Of a stretch of DNA of 64,000 nucleotides, positions 11,613 to 21,017 are shown in pieces. The number at the start of each line of letters is the position of its first letter. The stretch's first letter is position 1. Origin of the DNA: Nocardia sp. BMG51109. Lineage in GTDB: Bacteria; Actinomycetota; Actinomycetes; Mycobacteriales; Mycobacteriaceae. The notes beneath the pieces are model-generated. The model was not told the DNA's origin and ran no database searches. It saw only the letters and a list, made by a program, of their open reading frames with translations. The stretch is from positions 7,998,001-8,062,000 of the forward strand of contig NZ_JAFQ01000004.1 of the NCBI RefSeq assembly GCF_000526215.1, in the 5' to 3' direction. The position numbers were made by a program, and so were the translations under genes.

Positions 11613-12217
11613 TCCACGATCCCTTCGGTCGGCGCGGCTACTGAATCGGCTGCTTCCCCATCTTTTTCTCCCGGCCCGGGACGCCCCGGCGCCACTCCTC
11701 CGGCCAGCTCCAGCTCCGCGGCTCCCGGTGGCGAGAACTCCACCTGGACGACGGCCCTGCCGATATCGGCCAGCGGCACCGTGACGCGGTGCGGTTTTCG
11801 TTTTCCGCCCAGCACCAGGGCCACCTCGGAGTCGGTGGTGATGCCGACCCGCGCGTCGAACGTGTCCGCGTCCTCCGGACCGGATACGCCCGGGCGCATG
11901 GTGACCCGCACCTTGCGGCCGCGGGCGCGCCGCCAATGCCGGGGCGCGGTGAGCGGGCGGTCGACACCGGGAGTGGTCACCTCGAGCAGATACGAGGCGT
12001 CGCCGAATTCGTCGGCCTCGTCCAGAACCTCCGACACCTCGGAACTCAGTTCGGCGATCGTGTCCAGATCCAGGGCCTCGTCGCCGTCGACGGTCACCGT
12101 CACCCGCGCCTGCTCCCGACCGGAGGCCGCAATCGACACGCCCTCGAGGTCGAACCCTCGGCGCTCGAGGAGTCCAGCAACGAGCTGGCTCACCCTTTCC
12201 TCGGTCGGCATCGGCAT
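11609..12217 (-). CDS. rimP: ribosome maturation factor RimP
   Basis: 202 aa. RimP helps assemble the 30S head. Family features are [38 protein letters not shown], and the signature [20 protein letters not shown] at about residues 80-100. The last 35 residues (Pro/Gly/Glu-rich) extend beyond the core domain. It is the first gene of the leftward operon rimP-nusA-ylxR-infB-ylxP-rbfA-DHH, overlapping nusA by 4 bp. The divergent gene at 12481 starts 263 bp away. Confidence 0.95.
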   Translation of the reverse strand: MPMPTEERVSQLVAGLLERRGFDLEGVSIAASGREQARVTVTVDGDEALDLDTIAELSSEVSEVLDEADEFGDASYLLEVTTPGVDRPLTAPRHWRRARGRKVRVTMRPGVSGPEDADTFDARVGITTDSEVALVLGGKRKPHRVTVPLADIGRAVVQVEFSPPGAAELELAGGVAPGRPGPGEKDGEAADSVAAPTEGIVE

Positions 12218-12480
12218 GTGGGGCGGCTCCTGGTTCAGTTGTGGCGTGGTGGAGTTGTCGGTATCGGTCCTGGTCGGGCATGGTCAGCGCGGATCGACGG
12301 CGAATCACTCCGTCGCAGTTCCAGCGTAACGTGCTGAAAGAGTGTAAAGGACCAGCCAACCTTCTCGAATTTCGCGCCCGCGCCGGTGACCTGCCGACAA
12401 CGACTCCGAGATTCGGCAGGGATCGCGTGTCGAATGCCCTCGGCGCATCCGGGCGAGACACAGGCTGGCACGATGTACGC

Positions 12481-13041
12481 GTGCCGAGCACCCCCCACAC
12501 CGTTCCGCCCCGCCGAGTCGCGGCCGACTCGGCGGCCCGCGTTCCCGCGAGTTCCGCCGTCCCGAACCGTCGTTCGGTGCTGCGCGCGACCGGCGGCGGC
12601 GCCCTCGCGATCGCCGTACTCGGCGCCGCGGCCTGCACCGACGACAAGCCCCTCGAACCGGATGTGCTGCTGGCACAGGAACAGTCGGCGCGCACCGACG
12701 CCGTGTGGGCGCAGGCCGCCATGGCGGGCGCACCGGAGCACAGTGCCGCCCTGACCACGATCGCCGCACAACGCACCGAGCACGCGGATACCCTGCGCGC
12801 CGAAATCGACCGGGCGATCGGCATTTACGGCGACGGCACCAAGCCGAAGTCGGCCACGCCGCCGGTGTCCCCGCCGCCCGCGCCCACCCCGCCGCCGACG
12901 GTGGCGGCGCTGCGCGAGCAGCTGACCCGTTCCCAGCGCTCGGCCGCGGATCTGTCGGTCGGACAGGAGGGCTATCGCGCCGGGCTGCTGGCCTCGATCA
13001 GCGCGTGCTGTGCCACGCATGCGGGGGTGCTGCTCGCGTGA
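12481..13041 (+). CDS. exported alanine-rich protein, Rv2843-like, ferritin-like helices
   Basis: 186 aa from the GTG at 12481. An N-terminal export signal is visible: [12 protein letters not shown] followed by a hydrophobic stretch ending LGAAACTDD. This could be a Tat-type signal and a weak lipobox with Cys at about residue 51. The mature part is two or more long alanine-rich helices ([17 protein letters not shown] and [19 protein letters not shown]) with a Pro-rich linker around residue 130. Position and character match the Rv2843/Rv2844 pair of M. tuberculosis. It is followed by a DUF4439 gene. Function unknown; a ferritin-like fold is inference. Confidence 0.65.
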   Translation: MPSTPHTVPPRRVAADSAARVPASSAVPNRRSVLRATGGGALAIAVLGAAACTDDKPLEPDVLLAQEQSARTDAVWAQAAMAGAPEHSAALTTIAAQRTEHADTLRAEIDRAIGIYGDGTKPKSATPPVSPPPAPTPPPTVAALREQLTRSQRSAADLSVGQEGYRAGLLASISACCATHAGVLLA

Positions 13042-13219
13042 GAGCGCGCGGCCGACGAAACGACCACGCGGACGGCCGAATCCGGGTGCGACGGCAGGAC
13101 ACGGCACGCGCCCGGACGGATAACGGCACGGCCCGCACGGCGCCCGCCGGGCATCCCGCCCGAAGCCTGCCGGACAGCACCGCGGCGAGACATGCGCATG
13201 CCGGAAAGGACACAGCAGC

Positions 13220-13654
13220 ATGACGACACCCGACCAGCAGGCGCTGGCCGACGCCCTCACCGCCGAGTACGCCGCCGTGTACTCCTACGGCGTGATCTCC
13301 GCCTATGCGTCGAGCGAGCGCAACCAGATCATCGCGGAGTACCTGGCAGCACACCGGGCACGGCGCGATGGCACCATCGACGCCCTGCAGCGGCTCGGCG
13401 CGCCCGTGCCCGCTCCCGCCGCGGCCTACCCGCCGCCGTTCCCGGTGAACGACCCCATCCCCGCCGCGAATTTGGCGGTCACGGTGGAGTCCGGCGCCGC
13501 CGTCGCCTGGCGCTCGGTGGTGGAGCGCGCGAGTTCCCCCGACATCCGCCGCATCGGCATCGACGCACTCACCGAATCCGCCACCCGCCTGGCCACCTGG
13601 CAGTCGATCCTCGGAACCACCCCGCCCACGGCGGCATTTCCCGGACAGCCGTGA
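13220..13654 (+). CDS. DUF4439 ferritin-like protein
   Basis: 144 aa, alanine-rich and helical. The N-terminus (LADALTAEYAAVYSYGVIS) and the ending (TPPTAAFPGQP) match the DUF4439 proteins next to rimP in actinobacteria (Rv2844 in M. tuberculosis). DUF4439 is classed with ferritin-like four-helix bundles, but the usual E-x-x-H iron ligands are sparse here (EYLAAHRARRD is the nearest), so metal binding is doubtful. AAGGA precedes the ATG by about 10 nt. It is separated by 178 bp from the related exported protein, and the two probably form one unit. Confidence 0.75.
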   Translation: MTTPDQQALADALTAEYAAVYSYGVISAYASSERNQIIAEYLAAHRARRDGTIDALQRLGAPVPAPAAAYPPPFPVNDPIPAANLAVTVESGAAVAWRSVVERASSPDIRRIGIDALTESATRLATWQSILGTTPPTAAFPGQP

Positions 13655-13684
13655 AAGGCACTGCGGGCATCCGGTTCTGGTGAG

Positions 13685-14101
13685 TCAGTCGACAGACCCT
13701 CGTGGAACCACCCACCCGCACGACTGACCGGTCATGTCCGAGATCAGATCGAAGTCATGGTCGTAATGCAGAAGGGTCAGCTCTTCTCGTTCCGCCGCCG
13801 CTGCAACGACGAGATCCGGAACCTTCCGGCCCTTCAGCCCAGCGGCCGCCAAGGCACGCTGAACGCCACAAGCACGCGCATAGTCCTGCGGGAGTACGTC
13901 GACAGCGGCAAACGCCCGCAGCGCACGGTGAAGATCGTCCCACTCACGTGCATTTCGGGCCGAAAAACCGATCTCCAGGTCCGAATACGTACAGCGCGCT
14001 AGAGCATCCTGTTTCGCCAGTGGAAGCAAGGCTTTGCTCACACTCGGATGTCGCAGCCTCGACAGGGCACTCGTCTCGGCAAGATGCGTCAGCGACGCCA
14101 T
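13685..14101 (-). CDS. vapC: VapC-type PIN-domain toxin
   Basis: 138 aa PIN domain. The acidic residues are Glu in LAETSALSRL (residue 9, where most VapC proteins have Asp), Glu in CTYSDLEIGF, Asp in GRKVPDLVVAAAA and Asp in HYDHDFDLI. It is expected to be a Mg-dependent RNase held in check by the overlapping antitoxin. The 13-bp overlap with vapB supports co-translation. The Asp-to-Glu change at the first metal ligand could weaken or retune activity. The pair sits between the DUF4439 gene and proS, adjacent genes in M. tuberculosis. Confidence 0.88.
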   Translation of the reverse strand: MASLTHLAETSALSRLRHPSVSKALLPLAKQDALARCTYSDLEIGFSARNAREWDDLHRALRAFAAVDVLPQDYARACGVQRALAAAGLKGRKVPDLVVAAAAEREELTLLHYDHDFDLISDMTGQSCGWVVPRGSVD

Positions 14102-14292
14102 GAGGCGTCCCGGTCCTCATCGGTGAGCCGCACCCCTGCCAGCACCTCGAACGCCGCCTCGACCTCACGCTCACGCCGGCCCGCCGCCTCGGCGAGGGCG
14201 GCGTTCACGGTGTCCTTGATCGTCTCTGTACGGAAGTGCGCGCGGGCGGCATCCAGTAACTCGTCATCGACATCGATCAGCCTTTTCGTCAC
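14089..14292 (-). CDS. vapB: VapB-type antitoxin
   Basis: 67 aa. The N-terminus TKRLIDVDDELLDAARAHF followed by TIKDTVNAALAEAAGRR is the ribbon-helix-helix pattern of the VapB antitoxins that start with the TK-R-I-D-DD motif. The C-terminal EVEAAFEVLAGVRLTDEDRD would contact the toxin. The start is GTG at 14292. TATACT lies 6 nt upstream and there is no Shine-Dalgarno site, consistent with a leaderless transcript. It is co-encoded with the downstream PIN toxin. Confidence 0.9.
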   Translation of the reverse strand: MTKRLIDVDDELLDAARAHFRTETIKDTVNAALAEAAGRREREVEAAFEVLAGVRLTDEDRDASWRR

Positions 14293-14298
14293 TTATCG

Positions 14299-14327
14299 AG
14301 TATATATCCAACAGCACGGTATATATC
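14299..14327 (-). promoter_or_regulatory. vapBC promoter with repeated TATATAC elements
   Basis: On the minus strand TATACT at 14304-14299 is followed by 6 nt and the vapB GTG. GATATATAC occurs twice (14327-14319 and 14308-14300) with 19-bp spacing, covering the -10 and -35 regions. The two flanks ATCGAG and CGAT make the block roughly symmetric. Two operator half-sites for VapB autoregulation are a natural reading. The block starts 9 bp after the proS stop codon. Confidence 0.5.
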
Positions 14328-14335
14328 GATTGAAC

Positions 14336-16093
14336 TCAGCCGCGGGCCCTGGTCAGGACGACCGGGACCGCGTCGGCCGCCGGGACCTCCTCGGTGGCGC
14401 CGGTGAAGCGGTCGCGCAGTTCGACCGTGCCGTCGGCCCAGCCGCGGCCGACGACCAGGACCAGAGGCATGCCGAGCAGTTCGGCGTCCTTGAACTTGAC
14501 GCCGGGGGACGCGGTGCGGTCGTCCAGCAGGACGTCCAGGCCGGACGCATCCAGTTGGGCGGCAACCTGTTCGGCGCCCTCGCGGGCGGCGGCATCCTTG
14601 TTCGCGATGACGACGTGCACGTCGAACGGGGCGACCTCGCGCGGCCAGCGCAGGCCCTTCTCGTCGTGCAGCTGTTCGGCCAGCACCGCGACCATGCGGG
14701 AGACGCCGATGCCGTACGAACCCATGACGAGGCGCACCGGCTTGCCGTTCTCGCCGAGCACGTCGACCTCGAAGGCGTCGGTGTACTTGTAGCCGAGCTG
14801 GAAGATGTGGCCGATCTCGATGCCCCGCGCGGCGTGCAGCACGCCGCGCCCGTCGGGCGAGGGATCGCCGTCGCGCACCTCGGCGGCCTCGATGGTGCCG
14901 TCGGGGGTGAAGTCGCGCCCGGCGACCAGGCCGACCACATGCCGGCCGGGTGCGTCGGCGCCGGTGATCCAGGACGTGCCGGCCACCACGCGGGGATCGA
15001 CCAGGTAGCGAACGCCGTTGTCCCGCAGCGACTTCGGGCCGATGTAGCCCTTGGTCAGGAACGGGTTCGCGGCGAAGTCGGCCTCGGTGAGCAGCTCCAC
15101 CTCGGCGGGCTCCAGCGCGGCGCCCAGCCGCTTGCCGTCCACCTCGCGATCGCCCGGCACGCCGATGCCGAGGATCTCGGACTTGCCGTCGGGGTGATGC
15201 AGCTTCACCATCACGTTCTTGAGTGTGTCGGCGGCCGTCACCGGGCGGCCCAGCCGCTCACCGATTCCCGCGGCGTTGGCCCAGTCGACGAGGGTCGCGA
15301 TGGTCGGGGTGTCGGGCGTGTCGTGCACCTGCGCCTCGGGCTGCCCGGCGATCGGGAGCTCCGGCGGCGCCGGGGTGACCACGGCCTCGACATTGGCGGC
15401 GTAGCCGGACTCGCGACAGATCACGTAGGTGTCCTCGCCGACCGGGCTGTCGGCCAGGAACTCCTCGGACGCGCTGCCGCCCATCGCGCCGGAGGTGGCC
15501 GCGACGATCACGTAGTCGACCCCGAGCCGATCGAAGATGCGCCGATACGCCTCGCGGTGCGCGGCATAGCTGGCCTTCAGCCCGTCCTCGTCGAGGTCGA
15601 AGGAGTAGGCGTCCTTCATGACGAATTCGCGGCCGCGCAGGATGCCGGCGCGGGGGCGTTCCTCGTCGCGGTACTTGATCTGGATCTGGTACAGCGTGAC
15701 CGGCAGATCCTTGTAGGAGTTGTACTCACCCTTGACGGTGAGCGCGAACAGCTCCTCGTGGGTGGGGCCGAGCAGGTAGTCGGCCTTCTTGCGGTCCTGC
15801 AGCCGGAACAGGCTGTCGCCGTACTCGGTCCAGCGTCCGGTGGCCTCGTAGGGCTCGCGCGGCAGCAGCGCCGGGAGCGAGATCTCCTGGTCGCCGATGG
15901 CGTCCATCTCCTCGCGCACCACGTTCTCGATCTTGCGCAGCACCTTCAGGCCCAGCGGTAGCCACGAGTAGACCCCCGGCGCGACGCGGCGGACGTATCC
16001 GCCGCGGACGAGCAGCTTGTGGCTGGGCACCTCGGCGTCGGCCGGATCGTCACGCAGGGTGCGCAGGAAAAGGTGGGAGAGACGGGTGATCAC
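14336..16093 (-). CDS. proS: proline-tRNA ligase
   Basis: 585 aa, bacterial-type class II prolyl-tRNA synthetase with the inserted editing domain. Motif 2 and 3 regions are clear: [20 protein letters not shown], and [17 protein letters not shown] near residue 450. The C-terminal anticodon-binding domain contains [11 protein letters not shown] and [20 protein letters not shown]. The insertion domain spans roughly residues 210-400. The GTG at 16093 gives [20 protein letters not shown], the standard N-terminus; an upstream ATG would add an unrelated Arg/Gly-rich leader. It is read leftward with the vapBC module 43 bp downstream. Confidence 0.97.
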   Translation of the reverse strand: MITRLSHLFLRTLRDDPADAEVPSHKLLVRGGYVRRVAPGVYSWLPLGLKVLRKIENVVREEMDAIGDQEISLPALLPREPYEATGRWTEYGDSLFRLQDRKKADYLLGPTHEELFALTVKGEYNSYKDLPVTLYQIQIKYRDEERPRAGILRGREFVMKDAYSFDLDEDGLKASYAAHREAYRRIFDRLGVDYVIVAATSGAMGGSASEEFLADSPVGEDTYVICRESGYAANVEAVVTPAPPELPIAGQPEAQVHDTPDTPTIATLVDWANAAGIGERLGRPVTAADTLKNVMVKLHHPDGKSEILGIGVPGDREVDGKRLGAALEPAEVELLTEADFAANPFLTKGYIGPKSLRDNGVRYLVDPRVVAGTSWITGADAPGRHVVGLVAGRDFTPDGTIEAAEVRDGDPSPDGRGVLHAARGIEIGHIFQLGYKYTDAFEVDVLGENGKPVRLVMGSYGIGVSRMVAVLAEQLHDEKGLRWPREVAPFDVHVVIANKDAAAREGAEQVAAQLDASGLDVLLDDRTASPGVKFKDAELLGMPLVLVVGRGWADGTVELRDRFTGATEEVPAADAVPVVLTRARG

Positions 16094-16237
16094 GGGTGGA
16101 CAGCGTAGCCCCCGGCCGCGCCGGCCCGCGCCGCGCCCGGCCACGGCGGCGGAGATTCGGTACGAACCGGGCGTCGCGTCGTCCTGCGAGCTACCGGCGC
16201 CGAGCGCCGGCCGGTCGCGTCGGTAGCGTATCGGCTC

Positions 16238-16981
16238 GTGCTGGTGATATTGCCTCCCTCCGAAACGAAGTCAGACGGTGGTGTGCTCGGTCCACTGGAT
16301 CTGGACGAGCTGTCGCTGCCACAGCTCACGACGGTCCGGGACAAGCTGGTCACCGAACTGGTGGAGTTGGCGGCCGATCCGGCGGCCGCCCGCGCGGCGC
16401 TCGCGCTCGGCAAGGGGGCCGATCCGGAGATCGCCCGCAACGCGGCGCTGCGCACCTCCGCCACCCGGCCGGCGCTGGAGCGCTACACCGGTGTGCTCTA
16501 CGACGCGCTCGATGCCCGGGCGTTCACCAAGGCGCAGCGTGCGAAGGCCGAGGCCCGGCTGGCGATCGGCTCGGCGTTGTTCGGGGTGGTGCGGGCGGGC
16601 GATCCGATTCCGGCCTACCGGTTGTCGGGTGGGTCGAAACTGCCGGGGCTGCCGACACTTTCGTCGCTGTGGAAGCCGGTTCTGGTCCCGGCGCTGCGCG
16701 CGGAGACCGCGGGGCAACTCGTCGTGGACCTGCGCTCGGGCAGCTATCAGCAGCTGGGCCGCGTCCCGGGCGCCGTCACCGCGACCGTGCTCACCGAACG
16801 CCCGGACGGCACCCGCACCGTGGTCAGTCACTTCAACAAGCATCACAAGGGGCTGCTGGCGCGGGCGCTGGTGTGCGGCCGCGCCGAACCGGCCGACATC
16901 CGCGGACTGGCACGGGTCGCCGAAAAGGCCGGGCTGCGGGTGGAAATCGCATCGTCCACCGAACTTCTCGTCCTCACCTGA
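16238..16981 (+). CDS. yaaA: YaaA family peroxide stress protein
   Basis: 247 aa. The N-terminus [15 protein letters not shown] and the later [22 protein letters not shown] and [15 protein letters not shown] are diagnostic of YaaA/DUF328. E. coli YaaA is OxyR-controlled and lowers free iron during peroxide stress. The GTG start at 16238 lies 8 nt after TAGCGT, a possible leaderless start. It diverges from proS with 144 bp between the start codons. Whether it responds to peroxide here cannot be seen. Confidence 0.9.
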   Translation: MLVILPPSETKSDGGVLGPLDLDELSLPQLTTVRDKLVTELVELAADPAAARAALALGKGADPEIARNAALRTSATRPALERYTGVLYDALDARAFTKAQRAKAEARLAIGSALFGVVRAGDPIPAYRLSGGSKLPGLPTLSSLWKPVLVPALRAETAGQLVVDLRSGSYQQLGRVPGAVTATVLTERPDGTRTVVSHFNKHHKGLLARALVCGRAEPADIRGLARVAEKAGLRVEIASSTELLVLT

Positions 16982-17197
16982 GTGAATTCCAGGTGTCGTA
17001 CCACCCAATTCGAATCGAATAGCCAGCGGCTTGTTTTCGAATACTCGGTTACCGAAAAAGGTGTCGCCCAGTACATTCCGATATGGCCGCACCGGAATAT
17101 ATTGTCTCGCTTGGGAATGTCGGGCGGCATAACGTAAGGTTGTCGCCGCGCGCCGACCGCGCGCATATTTTTTCGTTGCGATGCCGAGGAGCTTGGC

Positions 17198-18631
17198 GTG
17201 GGTGCCCATTCCACCCCTGATGACAAGGCCGCCCGTGAAGAAAAAGCGCTGCGCGAGCTGACCGGTCGACTTGTCGATGCCTATGACGACAGCCATTCCC
17301 GTGAACGGGTGGAAAGTGCGGTCGGCACGGCCCGGAGTAGATTCGACGGAACGTCCGTTCGCGATTTCGTACCGATTCTGGTAGAGCGCCTGGCCCGGCG
17401 GGAACTGGAAGAACCGCAGGAACCCGAAGCCGCCGAAGGTGATTCGGCGCCGGACGATTCCGTCCCCGGCGGTTCGGTGGAACCCGGCGGCCGCATCGAG
17501 CGATTGCGTTCCGCCGCAAAGGATCTGGTGCCGCCGCCCTGGACGCCGCGCAAGCTCGCGGTGCCCGCCGGCGTGCTCGTGGTCGTCGTGGCCGTGGCCG
17601 TCGCGATCGGCGTCGGTGGTTCCTCCACCGAATCTCCCACTGCCGCAACCGAACCGCTGACCACCGTCAGCGGCGTCGTCGGCTCGGAGAAGGCGGCCTT
17701 CTTCGCGGATCCGCGGGTGGCCGACGCACTGGCCCGGCACGGCCTGCGCGCCGAGGTGGATCCGGCCGGGTCGCGCCAGATTTCCAGCACGGTGGACCTG
17801 GGCAACTACGACTTCGCGTTCCCGTCGAGCGCCCCCGCCGCGGAACGCCTTCTGCGCCAGCGGAATACCACCGTCTCCTACACGCCGTTCTCCTCCCCCA
17901 TGGCGATCGCGACCTTCCGGCCGATCGTGGACCTGCTGACCAGGGCGGGGGTGGTGCGGCCGGGACCGGTGCCGACCTTCGACATGAACCGGTACCTCGA
18001 TCTCACCCAGCGCGGCGTGCAGTGGGACCAGCTCGAGGGCAACACCGAATATCCGGTGCGCAAGAGCGTGCTCATCTCCACCACCGATCCGCGCACCTCG
18101 AATTCGGCCGCCATGTACCTGGCCGCCGCCGGCTACGTCGCCAACGACAATTCGATCGTGCGCGGCCGCACCGCCGAGGAGTTCGTGGTGTCCAAGGTGG
18201 CGCGGCTGTTCACCAAGCAGGGCTACACCGACAACTCCAGCGAGGGTCCGTTCGCCCAGTACCTGTCGTCGGGGATGGGCCCCACGCCGCTGGTGTGGAG
18301 CTACGAGGCGCAGTTCGTGGAGGCTGGGGTGCAGGGCAGGTTGCAGCCGGATATGACCCTGCTGTACCCGTCGCCGACCGTGATCTCGCGGCACACCCTG
18401 GTGCCGATCACTCCCGAGGGTGACCGCATCGGCAGCCTGCTGACGACCGACCCCGAACTGCAGCGCCTGGCCGCCGAGCACGGCTTCCGGCCCAACGACG
18501 GCGCCCAGTTCGCGAAAGTCGTTGCCGAGCACAATGTTCCGGCCGCGCAAAACGTCGTCGACGTGGTGGACACCCCCGCCTACGACACCCTCGAGCACCT
18601 GCTCGACGGCGTCGCGGAGTCGTTCAACTGA
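17198..18631 (+). CDS. membrane-anchored protein: N-terminal helical domain, TM, periplasmic binding-like domain
   Basis: 477 aa in three parts. Residues about 15-70 (KALRELTGRLVDAYDDSHSR, FDGTSVRDFVPILVERLARR) resemble the small three-helix-bundle dimerisation domain found in many actinobacterial proteins. A Pro/Glu/Gly linker follows. A single membrane segment lies at about 122-142 (KLAVPAGVLVVVVAVAV). The remaining about 330 residues look like an extracytoplasmic type-2 substrate-binding fold (DYDFAFPSSAPAAER, MYLAAAGYV, TPLVWSYEAQFVEAG, DMTLLYPSPTVISRHTLVPI). GAGGAG sits 6 nt before the GTG start. No transporter genes are adjacent. The cytoplasmic domain suggests dimerisation or sensing; function unknown. 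Confidence 0.6.
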   Translation: MGAHSTPDDKAAREEKALRELTGRLVDAYDDSHSRERVESAVGTARSRFDGTSVRDFVPILVERLARRELEEPQEPEAAEGDSAPDDSVPGGSVEPGGRIERLRSAAKDLVPPPWTPRKLAVPAGVLVVVVAVAVAIGVGGSSTESPTAATEPLTTVSGVVGSEKAAFFADPRVADALARHGLRAEVDPAGSRQISSTVDLGNYDFAFPSSAPAAERLLRQRNTTVSYTPFSSPMAIATFRPIVDLLTRAGVVRPGPVPTFDMNRYLDLTQRGVQWDQLEGNTEYPVRKSVLISTTDPRTSNSAAMYLAAAGYVANDNSIVRGRTAEEFVVSKVARLFTKQGYTDNSSEGPFAQYLSSGMGPTPLVWSYEAQFVEAGVQGRLQPDMTLLYPSPTVISRHTLVPITPEGDRIGSLLTTDPELQRLAAEHGFRPNDGAQFAKVVAEHNVPAAQNVVDVVDTPAYDTLEHLLDGVAESFN

Positions 18632-18693
18632 GCTGCGGATGACACGCCGGGCCCCGCTCGGCCGACCCGGCGCGGGGTGGTAGAAGTGGCCTG

Positions 18694-19089
18694 GTGGAGA
18701 GCGAAGGGCTGGATCCGGAGCTGATCGAACTGGCGTCGAAGATCTTCGACCTGGCCAGAACGGGTGATGCGGCGACGTTGGCCGCCTACCTGGAGGCCGG
18801 TGTGCCGGTGAATCTCGCCAACGACCGTGGCGACACGCTGCTCATGCTCGCCGCCTACCACGGGCACCCGGAGGCCGTCACGGTCCTGCTCGACCGCGGC
18901 GCCGACCCCGACCGCGTCAACGACCGGGGCCAGACCCCGGCCGCGGGCGCGGTGTTCAAGGGCGAGGACGAGATCGTGCGCGCGCTGCTCGCCGCGGGCG
19001 CCGACCCGGACGCCGGAACACCGTCGGCCCGCGACTCGGCCACCCTGTTCGGCAAGACGGAACTACTGGAATTGTTCGGCGAGCACTGA
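18694..19089 (+). CDS. ankyrin-repeat protein
   Basis: 131 aa. About three ankyrin repeats are recognisable: DAATLAAYLEAGVPVNLAND, then GDTLLMLAAYHGHPEAVTVL, then GQTPAAGAVFKGEDEIVRAL, each with the G-x-T-x-L-x-x-A core. The protein is a compact cytoplasmic protein-interaction module. The GTG at 18694 fits the frame; no strong Shine-Dalgarno is seen. It follows the membrane-anchored binding protein by 62 bp, a gap containing a GC-rich inverted repeat (CGCCGGG at 18645 and CCCGGCG at 18666). Partner unknown. Confidence 0.85.
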   Translation: MESEGLDPELIELASKIFDLARTGDAATLAAYLEAGVPVNLANDRGDTLLMLAAYHGHPEAVTVLLDRGADPDRVNDRGQTPAAGAVFKGEDEIVRALLAAGADPDAGTPSARDSATLFGKTELLELFGEH

Positions 19090-19156
19090 GCCGAGCTTCC
19101 CTCGCACCACCGGTCGTGGGGTTACGGGAACCGGGGAGGCAGGTACCGTCTCCGCC

Positions 19157-19525
19157 ATGCCACTACGACCCGAGCGTTGGAGGCCGCCGCCCGCGCCGCC
19201 ACGCGCCCGCGAAACTCGCAGTGCCCCACCGATGCCCACGCCGCGGTTGGTGCCGTTGCCCGGTTCCGGACCCGAGGATGTGGTACTGGCGGCGGACGGG
19301 CGGGTGTGCACCGGGGTGGCGGACGGGTCGCTGCTGGCCGTCGATCCCGACAGCGGTGCCGTGGAGAAGATCGGCGACACCGGCGGCCGGCCGCTCGGCC
19401 TGCACGCCGAACCCGATGGCGCCCTGCTGATCTGCGACTCCGAGCGCGGCCTGCTCAGTTCTGCTGAGCCTGCTTCTCCGCCTGCTGCGCCTGGGCGAGT
19501 TCCTGCGGGGTGTAGCGCAGGCTGA
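19157..19525 (+). pseudogene. truncated SMP-30/gluconolactonase-like gene
   Basis: The open frame starts at ATG 19157. From about residue 26 it reads like the N-terminal blades of SMP-30/strictosidine-synthase-type beta-propellers: PLPGSGPEDVVLAADGRVC, TGVADGSLLAVDPDSG, GRPLGLHAEPDGALLICDSE. Homologous character stops at RGLL (about 19456), exactly where the 3' end of the convergent EfpA-like pump gene begins; the remaining codons to 19525 are antisense to that gene. Intact family members are about 300 aa, so about two thirds is missing. A deletion or rearrangement at the pump's stop codon is the simplest explanation. The missing C-terminal part was not found in this window. Confidence 0.65.
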
Positions 19526-20939
19526 GGGCGATCACGCCGACGATGGCCGCGCCGATCCCGCAGACCAGCAGCACCAGGGTGTAACCGCTGCTGAGCGCCG
19601 AGATATCGCTCGGGCTCATATCCGCGGCGCGACCGGTACGGCCGCCCAGCGCCAGCGTGCGGGACGCGGCGATCGGGCTGAGGATGCCGATCGCGAGCGG
19701 CGTACCCAGATTGAAGATCATCTGCCCGATCGCCGACAGCGGACCGACCTCCGTGGCCGGAACGCCGACCAGCAGGCACAGCGGCGCCACCACGATCACG
19801 ACGCCGACACCGAGTCCCGCACCCACGAGCAGGATGAGCAGCGTCGGCGCATAGCTCACGCCGCCGTCGAGGGTCGAGCCGTAGATTCCGGACGCGGACA
19901 GAATTGCCGCGGAAACCGCCAGCAGCCATCGCGGTTTGACGACCATGGCCCCCTTGGAGGCCACGGCGGTGCCGACGCCGGCACCGAGCGTGAACGGGAT
20001 CGACGCGACACCCGCCACCAGTGGGCTGTAGCCGATGACATTCTGCAGGAACTGCGCGACGAAATACGTCATCCCGGCAAGGACGCCCGAACCGAGCAGC
20101 AGTGCCACGAACGTGACGGACCGATCCCGGTGACGGAACAGCGACAGCGGCAGCACCGGATTCTCGGCGGTGCGTTCCACCAGGACGAAAGCCACCAGTA
20201 GCAGCAGGCCCGCGACGAGGGAGCCGATAATCCACGGGCTGGTCCACCCCATGGCGGGCCCTTCGGTGGCACCGAACACAACCGCGACGCATGCCGCGGT
20301 GCCCAGCACCGATCCCGGAACGTCGAGCGCCAAACGGTGCTGTGCCGTATCCCGAAGCACCATCACCGCACCGAGCACGATGAATACACCGATGGGGACA
20401 TTGATCAGAAAGACCAGGCGCCAATCCAGCTGAGTCAGGGCGCCGCCGACGACCAATCCGCCGACCGACCCGACGGCCTGCATCGAGGCGAAGACCGCAA
20501 TGGCTTGATTGCGCACGGAGCCGGGCGCATAGGTGCTCACGACCAGCGCCATTGCCGACGGGGCGGCAATCGCGCCGCCGAGGCCCTGAACGGCGCGGGA
20601 CGCGATGAGCATCGCCTCGTTCTGCGCGAGCCCACAGGCCAGCGACGCCGCCGTGAATATCAGAACGCCGATGATGAGAACGCGCTTGCGGCCGAACAGA
20701 TCCCCGAGCCGCCCGCCGAGCAGCATCAAACCGGCGAACGTCAGCCCGTACGCGGTAACCGTCCATGCGCTGCCCGAACTCGACAGGCCCATCTGTTCCT
20801 GCAGACGGGGCAGCGCCAGAATCACGATGGTGCCGTCGAGAATGACCATCAGGTTCAATCCGCTGAGCACCAGAATCGGCAACCCGAAGGCCCGCTTCGT
20901 CACCGGATATTGCGTCGTCGTAGCGGGGTTGTCGAGCAC
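19455..20939 (-). CDS. efpA: EfpA-like MFS multidrug exporter (DHA2, 14 TM)
   Basis: 494 aa with about 14 hydrophobic segments. Motif A is GGRLGDLFGRKRVLI, and motif C-type glycines are present (SVGGLVVGGALTQ). The central and C-terminal portions (VERTAENPVLPL, RTLALGGRTG, LRYTPQELAQAQ) closely recall M. tuberculosis EfpA, which also sits beside the CysG-type gene. Proton-driven drug or lipid export is expected. The GTG at 20939 begins VLDNPATTTQYPVTKR. The open frame continues far upstream but that part overlaps the methyltransferase gene in another frame. A perfect 11-bp inverted repeat lies 79-106 bp upstream. Confidence 0.85.
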   Translation of the reverse strand: MLDNPATTTQYPVTKRAFGLPILVLSGLNLMVILDGTIVILALPRLQEQMGLSSSGSAWTVTAYGLTFAGLMLLGGRLGDLFGRKRVLIIGVLIFTAASLACGLAQNEAMLIASRAVQGLGGAIAAPSAMALVVSTYAPGSVRNQAIAVFASMQAVGSVGGLVVGGALTQLDWRLVFLINVPIGVFIVLGAVMVLRDTAQHRLALDVPGSVLGTAACVAVVFGATEGPAMGWTSPWIIGSLVAGLLLLVAFVLVERTAENPVLPLSLFRHRDRSVTFVALLLGSGVLAGMTYFVAQFLQNVIGYSPLVAGVASIPFTLGAGVGTAVASKGAMVVKPRWLLAVSAAILSASGIYGSTLDGGVSYAPTLLILLVGAGLGVGVVIVVAPLCLLVGVPATEVGPLSAIGQMIFNLGTPLAIGILSPIAASRTLALGGRTGRAADMSPSDISALSSGYTLVLLVCGIGAAIVGVIALSLRYTPQELAQAQQAEKQAQQN

Positions 20940-21017
20940 AGTGAGCCACTGTATCGGATGTCCGGGCCGCCGCTCCGAACCCGTTGTGCGCACCCCTACC
21001 CGGCACACCGGTGGGAC

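Noticed and set aside
10584..12824. 746-codon leftward open frame covering nusA and rimP
   Set aside because: Only the part from the ATG at 11612 is NusA; the rest is an out-of-frame reading of rimP and of the divergent gene's region.
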